Source of the DNA: JAJFJD01 sp965228975
Lineage (GTDB): Bacteria > Pseudomonadota > Alphaproteobacteria > UBA8366
Direction: 5' to 3'
DNA: 64,000 nt
NCBI GenBank assembly: GCA_965228975.1
Contig: OZ245851.1
Coordinates: forward strand, 2,480,001-2,544,000
Shown one piece after another: positions 42,005-51,686 of the stretch (its first letter is position 1; the number at the start of each line of letters is the position of its first letter). Under the pieces are notes generated by a model. It saw nothing but the letters and a program-made list of their open reading frames with translations, searched no databases and had not been told where the DNA came from. A program made the position numbers and the translations under genes.

Positions 42005-42519
42005 CTCCGTGCACGCCGGTTGATATCATCATGCCGCTTCCGAACAGATAATGGCCATGTGCTTTTGATAAAGCTGAGAATGGCTAGTATTTCACCATCT
42101 GTTAGATCGTCCTTGAAGCCGCGCATGTCGGTTTCATAATTGCCGCCAACCACCGCGGCGGTCCCGAACTTCGTGATTGCAAATAGATGCCGGTCATCAT
42201 GATGCCAAGTGTGCCCCGTCGCGTCATGCGGCGGCGCTAGCAATCGGCCATCGGGTTGCCGTTCACGCCAGTTGGGTTGCCCTTCCAGATTGGCGCCATG
42301 GCAGGACGCGCATTGTTCCGCGTACAGCTTTTTGCCAAGCGCCACCGCCTCCTCATCTCCGTAGTCGATTTCCACATTCAACGGCGCATTATTCGACCAG
42401 TAGAGCCAAACGCCCGCGACGCCGATGACGAAGAGACCACCCATCACGACCATCCGCCACTTCCCCGTCACCCGCATGACTAGCGAACTTCCAGGACCGA
42501 ATCGGCGTGCCCGAGGCAA
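42001..42519 (-). CDS. Membrane-anchored cytochrome c
   Basis: This protein of up to 172 aa has an N-terminal anchor (VVMGGLFVIGVAGVWLYWS) and one haem motif CASCHGANLEGQ, followed by a HDATGHTWHHDD segment rich in histidine and a GFKDDLTDGEI stretch. The start may be 42519 or an internal ATG (MRVTGKW). It is similar in layout to the cytochrome at 40153-40623; the His-rich segment could bind copper. Confidence 0.88.
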   Translation of the reverse strand: MPRARRFGPGSSLVMRVTGKWRMVVMGGLFVIGVAGVWLYWSNNAPLNVEIDYGDEEAVALGKKLYAEQCASCHGANLEGQPNWRERQPDGRLLAPPHDATGHTWHHDDRHLFAITKFGTAAVVGGNYETDMRGFKDDLTDGEILAILSFIKSTWPLSVRKRHDDINRRARR

Positions 42520-42598
42520 ATCGACATCGCACCAAATGGCTCGACACGCGCGTTGCGGACAACCGATGTCTCACATTCCGATCGACGCTTTTTGCCGT

Positions 42599-45073
42599 TC
42601 AAAGTTTCACTCTCCTAAGCCGTAATGAATTGCCGACGACGGAGACCGATGACAGGCTCATCGCCGCAGCGGCAATGATCGGCGACAAGAGGATTCCGAA
42701 GAATGGGTACAACACGCCAGCGGCGACAGGTACGCCAGCAGCATTGTAGACGAAGGCAAAGAACAAATTTTGTCTTATGTTACGCATGGTCGCGTCCGCC
42801 AGCCGCCGTGCCCTCACGATGGCCGTCAGGTCACCTTTGACAAGCGTGAAGCCAGCGCTTTCGATCGCAACATCGGCACCGGTCCCCATGGCGATACCAA
42901 CGTCGGCTTGGGCCAATGCGGGCGCGTCGTTAACGCCGTCTCCTGCCATTGCCACCCCCGCCCCTTCATCCTGAAATTCGCGGACGATGGTCGCCTTATC
43001 TTCCGGCAACACATCGGCACGGACCTCATCGATGCCGAGGCGCGACGCAACCGCCCGGGCGGTTCGCTCGTTGTCGCCGGTAACCATTACGATACGAAGA
43101 CCCTCGGCATGAAGCGATCTCAATGCTTCCGGCGTCGTGTCTTTGATCGGGTCCGCGACACTCACCAACCCGGCGATGCGTCCTTCGACGACGACGAACA
43201 TAACCGTTTCGCCGCGATCGCGACGTTGGTCGGCCACCGCGGCCGCCGACTTGCCATCAAGACCGAGGTCAGCGACCAATTTCGCATTGCCCAGCGCGAC
43301 ACTCTTGCCGGCGACGTTGCCTTTCACTCCTTTTCCCGTAATCGCTTCGAACTCTTGCGCCTTGAACAGCTCGACACCGCGGTCCTGCGCGCCAGCTACG
43401 ATCGCGTCGGCGAGAGGGTGCTCGCTCCCTCGCTCCAGCGAGGCAGCAATACTCAAGAGTTCGACCTCGTCTTCGCCTTGCTCCGGGATAACCGCCATAA
43501 GCTTCGGTTTGCCGACGGTTAGAGTGCCAGTTTTGTCGACGATTAGCGTATCGACCTTGGAGAAGCGCTCAAGCGCCTCGGCATTCTTGATCAGCACGCC
43601 GGCCTGAGCGCCGCGCCCGGTTGCTGTCATGATGGACATCGGCGTCGCCAGACCGAGGGCGCAAGGGCAAGCGATGATGAGAACGGTGACGGCCGCCACC
43701 AGTGCATATGCCATCGCCGGCACGGGCCCCCAAATGGACCAGGCCACAAACGCCACTATCGCAACCAATATGACCGCAGGCACGAAATACCCTGCAACTT
43801 GATCCGCCAGTTTCTGGATCGGGGCACGGCTGCGTTGCGCCTGGGCGACCATGTCGACGATCTGAGACAACACCGTGTCCGCGCCGACACGCCGCGCCTC
43901 TATCACCAACGAACCAGTGCCGTTAATGGTAGCACCGGTCACATTGTCGCCTTGTGATTTTTCGACCGGAACCGCTTCACCGGTCAGCATGGACTCGTCG
44001 ATAGACGATCGCCCTTCGATGACCTTGCCGTCTACGGGCACCTTGTCGCCAGGACGGACACGAAGGTGCTGTCCAACTTGAACATCCTCCAACGGTATCT
44101 CTTCATCACTGCCGTCAGGTCGAATGATATGCGCCGTCTTTGGCGCAAGATCCAACAACGCCCGAATTGCGCCCCCCGTCCGTTCACGGGCCCGCAGTTC
44201 GAGCATCTGGCCAAGCAACACAAGAACGACAATGACCGCCGCAGCTTCGTAATAAACGCCGACATGGCCCTCCGCATCCTTAAAGCCAGCGGGGAAAATT
44301 TCAGGCATGATTGTCGCCACAACACTGAAGACAAATGCCGCACCGACGCCCATTGCGATCAACGTGAACATATTGAGATTACGGCTCACAAGGGATTTCC
44401 AGCCGCGCACAAAAAATGGCAACCCCGACCAAAGGACGACCGGGATCGCGAGCACAAACTCCGACCAAACAGCGACTTCCTCCCCCAGCCACCGCCGTAT
44501 CGGCAATCCAACCAACGGTCCCATCGTGAGCAAGAGAATCGGAATCGTGAGCGCAGCGCCAATCCAAAAGCGCCGGCTAAAATCCACGAGCTCCGGATTT
44601 GGCCCGACGTCGCCTTTCGGCACCCCCATCGGCTCCAACGCCATTCCGCAGATTGGGCAATCGCCAGGGCCATCCCGAATGATTTCGGGGTGCATAGGGC
44701 AAGTGAATTGAGTGCCCGCGGGCATTGGCTCGGTTGCGGTCCGACCGTCCAGATACGCCGTCGGTTCCGCCTCGAATTTATCCAGGCATCGGTCTGAACA
44801 GAAGTAGAAGCGCTGCCCTTGGTGCTTGGCGACATGAGACGCCGTCGCGCGCGCGACGGTCATACCGCACACCGGGTCGCTTGCCTCCAAATAATCGTCA
44901 GGTGCGGCGGAGAATTTTTCGCGGCAACTGGCACTGCAAAAATAATATCGGTGCCCTTCGAGGTCGTATGTCGAAGTCCCAGACTTCGGATCGACGATCA
45001 TCGCGCATACGGGATCTCTTACGAAATTGGTCTCGGGATGATCCGAATCTTGCCGCTGTGATTGGACGGTCAT
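42599..45073 (-). CDS. copA: Copper-exporting P1B-ATPase with YHS and HMBD domains
   Basis: This 824-aa ATPase has, in order, two YHS domains (DPVCAMIVDP...YYFCSASC and DPVCGMTVAR...FYFCSDRC) and a heavy-metal-binding domain (TCPMHPEI...CPICGMALEP). Eight membrane helices with CPC (IACPCALGLATP), the phosphorylation site DKTGT and the GDGVND hinge follow. It lacks classical CxxC HMA domains. It exports Cu(I) (or silver) from the cytoplasm. It stands next to DUF411 and cytochromes, as expected for a copper-tolerance region. Confidence 0.94.
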   Translation of the reverse strand: MTVQSQRQDSDHPETNFVRDPVCAMIVDPKSGTSTYDLEGHRYYFCSASCREKFSAAPDDYLEASDPVCGMTVARATASHVAKHQGQRFYFCSDRCLDKFEAEPTAYLDGRTATEPMPAGTQFTCPMHPEIIRDGPGDCPICGMALEPMGVPKGDVGPNPELVDFSRRFWIGAALTIPILLLTMGPLVGLPIRRWLGEEVAVWSEFVLAIPVVLWSGLPFFVRGWKSLVSRNLNMFTLIAMGVGAAFVFSVVATIMPEIFPAGFKDAEGHVGVYYEAAAVIVVLVLLGQMLELRARERTGGAIRALLDLAPKTAHIIRPDGSDEEIPLEDVQVGQHLRVRPGDKVPVDGKVIEGRSSIDESMLTGEAVPVEKSQGDNVTGATINGTGSLVIEARRVGADTVLSQIVDMVAQAQRSRAPIQKLADQVAGYFVPAVILVAIVAFVAWSIWGPVPAMAYALVAAVTVLIIACPCALGLATPMSIMTATGRGAQAGVLIKNAEALERFSKVDTLIVDKTGTLTVGKPKLMAVIPEQGEDEVELLSIAASLERGSEHPLADAIVAGAQDRGVELFKAQEFEAITGKGVKGNVAGKSVALGNAKLVADLGLDGKSAAAVADQRRDRGETVMFVVVEGRIAGLVSVADPIKDTTPEALRSLHAEGLRIVMVTGDNERTARAVASRLGIDEVRADVLPEDKATIVREFQDEGAGVAMAGDGVNDAPALAQADVGIAMGTGADVAIESAGFTLVKGDLTAIVRARRLADATMRNIRQNLFFAFVYNAAGVPVAAGVLYPFFGILLSPIIAAAAMSLSSVSVVGNSLRLRRVKL

Positions 45074-45369
45074 TTACCCTGTCTCGCCAAGCATTGTTCC
45101 ATTGGAAAGATGTCACTAATCCATAGACATAGCCGTTCCACTGACGGGAAGGTCAAGGCTCGGAAAGCCTCAAACGACACCGTTCCGCCACACGGATATT
45201 CTGGTACGAGAAGGCGCGGCCCCACGGCACCAAACCGGTCTTGGCCGCCAGGCTAATGCGATTTAATTACCCAACAAGAACTAAAATTCAATCCATAGAT
45301 TATGATAGGTTCATTCAACATCACTGCTACAGTCACATGTTATTTTCGGTCCTTTCCAGGAGCACACAA

Positions 45370-45735
45370 GTGTCCCGACGCGGCAAAACCTCCAACATAT
45401 GCAGCAGCGTTTGCCGCGCGCTGTGCCTGGCGGTTCTCCTCGTAACGCTGGTGTCGATTCCAATTTACTTTTTCGGCGAGTCCAAGTCCGGACAGCAGTT
45501 TATTGCAGCGTTGGACCACCATGGCGATTCGGAACACGACGGTCATGCGGGCCACAATCATCGGTCTTCAAATTGTGGCCCGGTATCGTGTTCTCCAGCG
45601 ACGCCGAATTCGTCAATCCTGATTATTGCCCGCTCCGCAACACCCACCTGGATTCCAATCGACGACACCAAGCTTTCGTCGATCTGCCTGGATCGCGATC
45701 CTCCAATCCCACGCCTGGATAGCTCCAAAGCCTGA
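45370..45735 (+). CDS. Small His-rich membrane/exported protein with GTG start (copy 1)
   Basis: This is a 121-aa protein read from GTG 45370, with CCAGGAG seven bases upstream; the frame is open further upstream without a better start. It has a signal-like helix (RALCLAVLLVTLVSIPIYFF), a His-rich segment (HHGDSEHDGHAGHNH), CGPVSCSP, and the tail IDDTKLSSICLDRDPPIPR. It is homologous to 57855-58199, with the same order of helix, His block, CxxxxCSP and tail. No family is recognised. Copper binding is inferred from histidines and position beside copA. Confidence 0.7.
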   Translation: MSRRGKTSNICSSVCRALCLAVLLVTLVSIPIYFFGESKSGQQFIAALDHHGDSEHDGHAGHNHRSSNCGPVSCSPATPNSSILIIARSATPTWIPIDDTKLSSICLDRDPPIPRLDSSKA

Positions 45736-46084
45736 TTGAATTTTTTGGCGCTGAAATTGCCCCGCCATCGGGGCGACGTCAGCTGTGTCCGGAAACGCTG
45801 ACCCTGGTACCAGCGATTTTCACGGCTCGTTTCCCGAAATTCCAACGGCTATTTGGCCCACACGATTCATTGTGTCCGGCGTTGTGCATCAGCCTTCAGA
45901 TGCACCGCTTTACGACCCTTCGTCGTGGTCCATCGCCCGCTCGTCAGATCGACGAGCTTCCGTGAGCATGTCCGATTGGACGCCTGAAACCTAGCCACGA
46001 TGCTATTGCGGCAACCCATTTTACCGAAGTTGGGTTGAACGACTAGGCGCCACACGGTCGGATTCCGACGTGATATTCGATGAG
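45736..46084. other. Intergenic stretch before the MBOAT gene
   Basis: About 350 bp with only short open frames on either strand lacking credible starts. No repeat, RNA gene or clear promoter noted. Confidence 0.5.
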
Positions 46085-47644
46085 ATGATATTCAACTCGA
46101 ACGCTTTTCTTCTCGCCTTCCTCCCGGCAACCCTGGTGGGCTTTTATGCGATAGGGCGGCATAGTCATAACGCGGCCATTGGTTTTTTGGCACTCGCGTC
46201 ATTGTACTTTTACGCTTGGTGGAACGTTTACTTTCTGCCGCTCTTGTTAGGCTCAATTCTCATAAACTTTGCATTTGGGAGATACCTCGCCAAACATCCG
46301 ACACGGTTGATGATCTCTGTCGGTGTCGCGGCGAACCTAGCCCTGCTGGGCTATTTCAAATACGCAAACTTCTTCATTGATACAACAAATGCGATGCTCT
46401 CGACGGAGATTAGCCTGGCACAGATCGCTCTGCCTCTTGCCATTTCCTTCTTCACATTTCAGCAGATCGCATTTCTGGTGGACGTGTACCGAGGCGAAGC
46501 TCGGGAGACCAATCTGCGAAGCTATGTTCTATTTGTCAGCTTCTTCCCGCAACTCATTGCAGGACCGATCGTTCATCATAAGGAAATGATGCCGCAGTTT
46601 GCCAAGGCGGCGTTTTCTCGAATTAGTCTTAGAACAATGGCCGTCGGGCTGACGCTCTTCAGCATCGGGTTGATTAAGAAAGTCGGCATTGCCGACCAGA
46701 TCGCAGCTTACTCGGATCCCATTTTTCGACGCGCCGAATCGGGTGAAGCCTTGACCTTTCTTACCGCGTGGGGCGGCGCGCTCAGTTACCATTTTCAAAT
46801 TTACTTCGATTTCTCAGGCTACTCGGATATGGCGCTGGGGTTGGCATTCCTTTTCGGCATACGACTTCCGATAAACTTCTATTCTCCCTACAAGGCCTTC
46901 AACATCATCGAGTTCTGGCACCGCTGGAATATCACCCTTTCACGGTTTCTACGGGATTATCTGTACATTCCGCTGGGCGGCAGCCGACATGGCGTTTCGC
47001 GTCGCTACGTCAATCTCATGGCTACCATGCTGCTCGGCGGCCTCTGGCACGGAGCCGGCTGGAACTTCGTTGTTTGGGGCGGATTACACGGGCTCTATCT
47101 GGCGATCAACCACGGTTGGCAGGCTTGGACGGCAAAGCGCGGTGGAGATCCGAAGGAACACTCCGTCGCCGGCAGAATTACCGGGACACTGCTAACGACC
47201 GTGGCGGTGGTATTTGCCTGGGTGTTCTTCAGAGCCGAAAGTTTCAGCGGTGCCCAGGCAATGATCATGGGGATGGCCGGCATAAATGGCATTGCCATAC
47301 CGGAAGCCGTGCTCAATCAACTTGGCCCCATCGGCAACACGTTGCTCAATTTCGGAATCAACGCGTCCCCTACCGGCGGGTTGCATTTCGGCTCGACCTA
47401 CTTTTCGATACTGGCACTATTTGTGGTGGTCTGGCTTTTTCCAAACAGCATCGAACTGCTCGCGCATCACCGCCCGGCCCTGAACCTACCCGAAACAGGG
47501 CCACTCCATCCGCAATCAATTGGATGGCGCGGCACATGGTCGTGGACACCGGTTCGCGCCGTAGCCGTCGGGCTGTTCGCCTTCTTGTCGCTCAAAATCA
47601 TCAATGCCGGTGCGCCATCGGCCTTCATCTACTTCGTGTTCTGA
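46085..47644 (+). CDS. MBOAT-family O-acyltransferase (AlgI-like)
   Basis: This 519-aa polytopic membrane acyltransferase begins MIFNSNAFLLAFLPAT, the standard AlgI start, chosen over a GTG five codons earlier. It contains FQQIAFLVDVYRGE, the IEFWHRWNITLSRFLRDY segment and the catalytic histidine region GLWHGAGWNFVVWGGLHG. AlgI-type proteins transfer acetyl groups across the membrane to exported polymers. The next gene, 3 bp downstream, encodes an SGNH-like partner. Confidence 0.92.
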   Translation: MIFNSNAFLLAFLPATLVGFYAIGRHSHNAAIGFLALASLYFYAWWNVYFLPLLLGSILINFAFGRYLAKHPTRLMISVGVAANLALLGYFKYANFFIDTTNAMLSTEISLAQIALPLAISFFTFQQIAFLVDVYRGEARETNLRSYVLFVSFFPQLIAGPIVHHKEMMPQFAKAAFSRISLRTMAVGLTLFSIGLIKKVGIADQIAAYSDPIFRRAESGEALTFLTAWGGALSYHFQIYFDFSGYSDMALGLAFLFGIRLPINFYSPYKAFNIIEFWHRWNITLSRFLRDYLYIPLGGSRHGVSRRYVNLMATMLLGGLWHGAGWNFVVWGGLHGLYLAINHGWQAWTAKRGGDPKEHSVAGRITGTLLTTVAVVFAWVFFRAESFSGAQAMIMGMAGINGIAIPEAVLNQLGPIGNTLLNFGINASPTGGLHFGSTYFSILALFVVVWLFPNSIELLAHHRPALNLPETGPLHPQSIGWRGTWSWTPVRAVAVGLFAFLSLKIINAGAPSAFIYFVF

Positions 47645-47647
47645 TCA

Positions 47648-48781
47648 ATGACTCCAAAAAAATACATTCTCGCAAGCGCCATCACATTATTGGTGTTGGT
47701 TGTCGGATGGCTCGGCATCGTCCTCACGATATTGGGCGTACCCACCGTTTCCAGTCAGCCACTCTGTGCGTTGCTCTCCGAAAAACAGCGCATCGCCCAG
47801 ACATTAGTGGCCAACGGCGCGCAGAAACGGCTAATTCTCGTGTCTGGCTCTAGTACGCATTTCGGCCTTTCCGCATGGAAAATCGAATCGTCGCTTGGCG
47901 TTCCGACCGTCAACTATGGCAGTCATGCAGCGATGCCACTCTCCGTGATTTTGGGCGGCGTGACACAGTTCCTGCGCCCCGGCGATGTCGTTCTCCTGTC
48001 ACCCGAATATGAGCGATACAATGCGTCGGGATTAAATGATGTTGTAATCGACTACTTGTTTTCATGCGGTGTCGACGCGCTGCGGAGGCTGCCCGCGAAG
48101 CAACAAATCGAGGCAATATTCGCACTGAGCGTCACGCGCGCCGGGGCCGGTGTGGCGAATTTGGCCGGCTTGGGCAAGCTCGCCGAAAAACTTGCGTATA
48201 TAAACCTCCCCGTGCCGTTGGGCGAACGGTACAGCAAGATCATCCAAATCGGACCCCGCGGCGATGCGCTTATCAATGAACGGACGTCGATCACGGCCTT
48301 ACACCGCGGACGTGTCGCCCAAGCCTCGGCTTCTCCCCTGAACTTCGACGAAAACAGCAACGATGTCCGCGCTATATCGTCCTTCGCAACTTGGGCCGCG
48401 GCGAACAATGTAAAGGTTGTGGCCACATGGCCCAATACGGTGAACTTTCCGGCGTACCAAACACCGAAGGCGGAAACGTTCTTTCAGCGAATTCGCGATT
48501 TCTATGAATCTCTCGGGGTGAATATGGTGGGGACACCGGAAGCTGTCCTACTCCAACCCGATGCATTCTTCGATCATCAGTACCATCTACACCGCGATGC
48601 CGTCGCCCGCCGCACCGCTCATCTCATTCCGCTTCTGTGCGATGTCTTGAAGCTGCCGGAAAAGGCTAAGAACAGCCCAAAACGGCGATCCGACGCCTCC
48701 AAAATCGCCACCAACATGAGGAGAATTCAGTCCAAGAAACGTGAACATTGCACGGCGACGGCCGGGCGGTCGTTTCAATAA
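47648..48781 (+). CDS. SGNH-like membrane-anchored partner of MBOAT
   Basis: This 377-aa protein has an N-terminal signal anchor (ILASAITLLVLVVGWLGIVL), a block-I-like motif VSGSSTHFGLSAW and a block-V-like DHQYHLHRDA with Asp and His. These match SGNH/DltD-AlgX-type acetyltransferases acting after MBOAT. A basic 45-aa tail follows. Together the pair probably O-acylates a cell-surface polysaccharide. Its insertion between copper genes is unexplained. Confidence 0.78.
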   Translation: MTPKKYILASAITLLVLVVGWLGIVLTILGVPTVSSQPLCALLSEKQRIAQTLVANGAQKRLILVSGSSTHFGLSAWKIESSLGVPTVNYGSHAAMPLSVILGGVTQFLRPGDVVLLSPEYERYNASGLNDVVIDYLFSCGVDALRRLPAKQQIEAIFALSVTRAGAGVANLAGLGKLAEKLAYINLPVPLGERYSKIIQIGPRGDALINERTSITALHRGRVAQASASPLNFDENSNDVRAISSFATWAAANNVKVVATWPNTVNFPAYQTPKAETFFQRIRDFYESLGVNMVGTPEAVLLQPDAFFDHQYHLHRDAVARRTAHLIPLLCDVLKLPEKAKNSPKRRSDASKIATNMRRIQSKKREHCTATAGRSFQ

Positions 48782-48787
48782 CAGCGC

Positions 48788-50125
48788 CTAGTGATTGGAT
48801 CCATGCGGACCATGGCCGCCATTGTCCCTACCCTGTCCAATCCAGTGCGAGAGGTAAAATCTCTCGTAGGCGAAGACGGTTGCTATTCCGGCGACGGCGG
48901 CAGCGACAATGAACGGGTCGGACCTTAGTTTCATCGTCCCGAACACGCCGAGAACGATCGCGTCGAGCGCAACGGCGATCATCAACACCGCACCGTTCGC
49001 GCCGATTTGCTTACGCAGACTGCGAAATACGCCGACGTGTACAAGGATATCCATAACCAAATAGAAGAACACGCCGAGCGAGGCGATGCGGCTTAGGTCG
49101 AAAAACACGGCAAGAACGGACGCCGTTACAACCGTGTAAACCAAAGTATGCTCTTGAATCTTGCCCGACATCCCAAAATGGCTGTGTGGAATCATCTTCA
49201 TTTCGGTCAGCATCGCCAGCATGCGCGAAACGGCAAACACGCTCGCCAACAGACCTGACGCCGTCGCCAAAACGGCTAGCGCAACGGTGAAGTAAAAGCC
49301 GTAGGTCCCGAGTGTCGGCGCTGCTGCCTCGGCCAAGGAGTAATCCTTGGCGGCCACGATGTCGTTGATCGAGAGGCTGGATCCTACAGCGAACGCAACG
49401 ATCAGATAGACGACCACGCAAATTGCAATAGACGCGGAAATTGCGCGGCCAACGTTTCGATGCGGAGAAATGATCTCGGCACCGCTATTCGTAATGGTCG
49501 TGAAACCCTTAAATGCAAGGATCGAGAGGGCAACCGACGCCATGAACCCTGCAATGGGAAAGTCCTCTACCTCCCTGGGCGCGGTTTCCACGGTCGCCCC
49601 CGACGCCCAGAGCGCCGCGATACCGAACAAGGCGATCCCGCCGATCTTTAGCAGCGCCATGACGAACGAAAACACGCCGACCGACCGGTTCCCCGCGATG
49701 TTGACGACATAGGCAAATACAATCAGTCCGACAGCGAGCAGCGGCACCAGATATTCGTCGGCGTCCAAGTCGAACGGCCTCAGCACATAGGTGCCGAAGG
49801 TCCGCGCCACAAGGCTCTCGTTGATTACCATTGAAAGCGCCATTAGAAGCGAGGCCGCGGCAGCAACCGCGCCCGGCCCATACGACTTCTGAAGAATCAT
49901 TGCGATCCCACCGGCGGACGGGAACGCATTTGACATCTTGATGTAGGAGTAGGCGCTGAACCCTGTAACGACCGCCCCGGCGACGAAAGATAGAGGGAAC
50001 CAGCGTCCTGCCAACTCTGCGATCTGCCCGGTCAGCGCGAATATGCCTGCGCCGATCATCACACCCGTGCCCATTGAAATGGCCCCGGTCAAGGTGATGC
50101 TGTTTTCCTGATAGTCCGATTTCAT
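48788..50125 (-). CDS. APC-superfamily amino acid/amine permease
   Basis: This 445-aa permease with about 12 helices begins ENSITLTGAISMGTGVMIGAGIFALTG, a canonical APC first-helix motif, followed by GFSAYSYIKMSNAFPSAGG. A His-rich C-terminus (GGHGPHGSNH) is unusual and could bind metal. It lies 113 bp downstream of the Rieske gene on the same strand. Substrate unknown. Confidence 0.88.
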   Translation of the reverse strand: MKSDYQENSITLTGAISMGTGVMIGAGIFALTGQIAELAGRWFPLSFVAGAVVTGFSAYSYIKMSNAFPSAGGIAMILQKSYGPGAVAAAASLLMALSMVINESLVARTFGTYVLRPFDLDADEYLVPLLAVGLIVFAYVVNIAGNRSVGVFSFVMALLKIGGIALFGIAALWASGATVETAPREVEDFPIAGFMASVALSILAFKGFTTITNSGAEIISPHRNVGRAISASIAICVVVYLIVAFAVGSSLSINDIVAAKDYSLAEAAAPTLGTYGFYFTVALAVLATASGLLASVFAVSRMLAMLTEMKMIPHSHFGMSGKIQEHTLVYTVVTASVLAVFFDLSRIASLGVFFYLVMDILVHVGVFRSLRKQIGANGAVLMIAVALDAIVLGVFGTMKLRSDPFIVAAAVAGIATVFAYERFYLSHWIGQGRDNGGHGPHGSNH

Positions 50126-50238
50126 GAGAGGCTCCCAATATCCGATAGACTTCGTATCCCCTTCCCCGGCTAGGGCAGGAATCGTGCCCGGCCGAGGTCT
50201 CAGAAATCGGTCGGACGTAGACTGATATTCTAGAAACC

Positions 50239-50772
50239 TCAGCCGATCCGTATCCGGCTTTCATCAAGGAACTCGTATGGCGGCACAGCGAGATTTTTCG
50301 GCGCCGGCCCGCGTCGTATTCGACCGGAGACGTCATAGAACGAGCCATGACACGGACAGAACCAGCCCCCCCAATCACCCCTTCGGTCACCGGGGTTCTG
50401 CCCTAGCGGGACACAGCCGAGATGCGTGCAAACGCCCACAACCACCAACCACTCGGCCCGCTGCGTTCGCGCACTATCTGTTTCCGGATCCCTTAAATCC
50501 GCCTGGTCATCCGCCTGCGCTCTGGCTATTTGTTTCGGCGTCCGACGGTCAATGAATACGGGGCTTCCCCGCCACTTCACCGTGACACGCTGGCCCAGGG
50601 CAATGCCGGCAAGATCGACCTCAACGCTTGATAGAGCGCGCACGTCCGCCGCCGGGTTCATACTGTCGATCAACGGCCATACGAATGCTGCAGCGCCGAC
50701 ACCTCCCACCGCCGTCGTCGCCAAATACAAAAATTCCCGCCTGGTCTCCTTGCCGTTCGGTTCGCTGCTCAT
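50239..50772 (-). CDS. petA: Rieske iron-sulfur protein (PetA-like), orphan
   Basis: This 177-aa protein has a twin-arginine N-terminus (TRREFLYLATTAVGG) and single anchor, and the Rieske motifs CTHLGC and CPCHGS with a typical PetA linker (TPKQIARAQADD). In bc1 complexes it takes electrons from ubiquinol. Here petB and petC are absent: a permease follows and a methyltransferase-like membrane gene precedes (50772 overlap). It may be an extra Rieske serving the nearby copper proteins or a spare bc1 subunit. Confidence 0.92.
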   Translation of the reverse strand: MSSEPNGKETRREFLYLATTAVGGVGAAAFVWPLIDSMNPAADVRALSSVEVDLAGIALGQRVTVKWRGSPVFIDRRTPKQIARAQADDQADLRDPETDSARTQRAEWLVVVGVCTHLGCVPLGQNPGDRRGDWGGWFCPCHGSFYDVSGRIRRGPAPKNLAVPPYEFLDESRIRIG

Positions 50773-51419
50773 CAGGTGGATTCCTCCGAAAAGCCCCAGT
50801 GACGGGGAAAGAACCGCGGCACCCGCGACGCATATTGCCGATAGGTGTCGCCCAGTTCTGTTTCAACGTCCCGTTCTTCCCGCAATGCCAAGCGCCAATA
50901 CATCGCGACAAGAATGGGAAACATGATAAGCGTCAAAATTGTCGGCCATTGCAGCAGGAAACCCGCCATGATTAATACGAAGGCGACATACTGCGGATGG
51001 CGAATCCGGCCATAAGGCCCCGTCATCGCCAATTGACCGGTTTGCTGGGCCCGGAAGAGCACGCGCCACGCCGCCGACAACAATATGAATCCACCTCCGA
51101 TGAAAATGAAACTCAGAAGGTGAAATGGTCCGAAATGAGGATTGGCCTTCCACCCGAACAACATTTCGGGCAGATGGCCGGCGTCATGGGTAAGCCAATC
51201 GATGTCCGGGTAGTTGCTCTGCAACCAACCGGAAAGAAAATATATCGTGAGCGGAAACCCATACATCTCCGTAAATAGCGCAACCAGGAAAGCGCTGAAC
51301 GCACCGAAGGAGCGCCAGTCACGGGTGGTCCGCGGCTTGAAGAAACTGAAGGCAAACAGAATGAATATTGCCGAGTTGACGATGACAAGCGACCATAAGC
51401 CGTAGGATACGGTCTCCAT
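50772..51419 (-). CDS. Isoprenylcysteine-methyltransferase-like membrane protein
   Basis: This 215-aa membrane protein has about five helices and a C-terminal ICMT/phospholipid-methyltransferase motif: GPYGRIRHPQYVAFVLIM, then LREERDVETELGDTYRQYA. GGA-rich sequence precedes the ATG at 51419. Such proteins are regular members of copper-tolerance islands in proteobacteria. It overlaps the petA start by one base. Confidence 0.85.
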   Translation of the reverse strand: METVSYGLWSLVIVNSAIFILFAFSFFKPRTTRDWRSFGAFSAFLVALFTEMYGFPLTIYFLSGWLQSNYPDIDWLTHDAGHLPEMLFGWKANPHFGPFHLLSFIFIGGGFILLSAAWRVLFRAQQTGQLAMTGPYGRIRHPQYVAFVLIMAGFLLQWPTILTLIMFPILVAMYWRLALREERDVETELGDTYRQYASRVPRFFPRHWGFSEEST

Positions 51420-51421
51420 TG

Positions 51422-51661
51422 CTATTCCCGGTCTCGTCTCTGCGAATCTTCGGTATGACGACCGCCGCCATGCCCGCCGTGCATGAAGAAATGCATGCCC
51501 GCGCATGCACCCAGGATTAGAATCAGCGGCAAATAGCCGAGGATGTGAGCCTTGTGTTCCTCCCACAGGAAGTATCCACCTATCAGCAAAAATACTAAGA
51601 GGCCCAAGCCGTATCGGAACCGCAAAGACGCGAAAAATCCGGAATTATCCACTTTGGTCAT
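51422..51661 (-). CDS. DUF2933-type small membrane protein
   Basis: This 79-aa protein has two helices (LGLLVFLLIGGYFLW; LPLILILGACAGMHFFM) and a His/Gly-rich C-terminus (HGGHGGGRH). Small DUF2933 proteins with this HFFMHGGHG ending are common next to copper resistance genes. It precedes the methyltransferase-like gene by 2 bp. A copper-binding role is inferred. Confidence 0.8.
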   Translation of the reverse strand: MTKVDNSGFFASLRFRYGLGLLVFLLIGGYFLWEEHKAHILGYLPLILILGACAGMHFFMHGGHGGGRHTEDSQRRDRE

Positions 51662-51686
51662 CGTCGATCTCCAGGTGCCTTGGATT

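Noticed and set aside
45785..46055. Two opposing short frames before the MBOAT gene
   Set aside because: No family match and composition like non-coding DNA.
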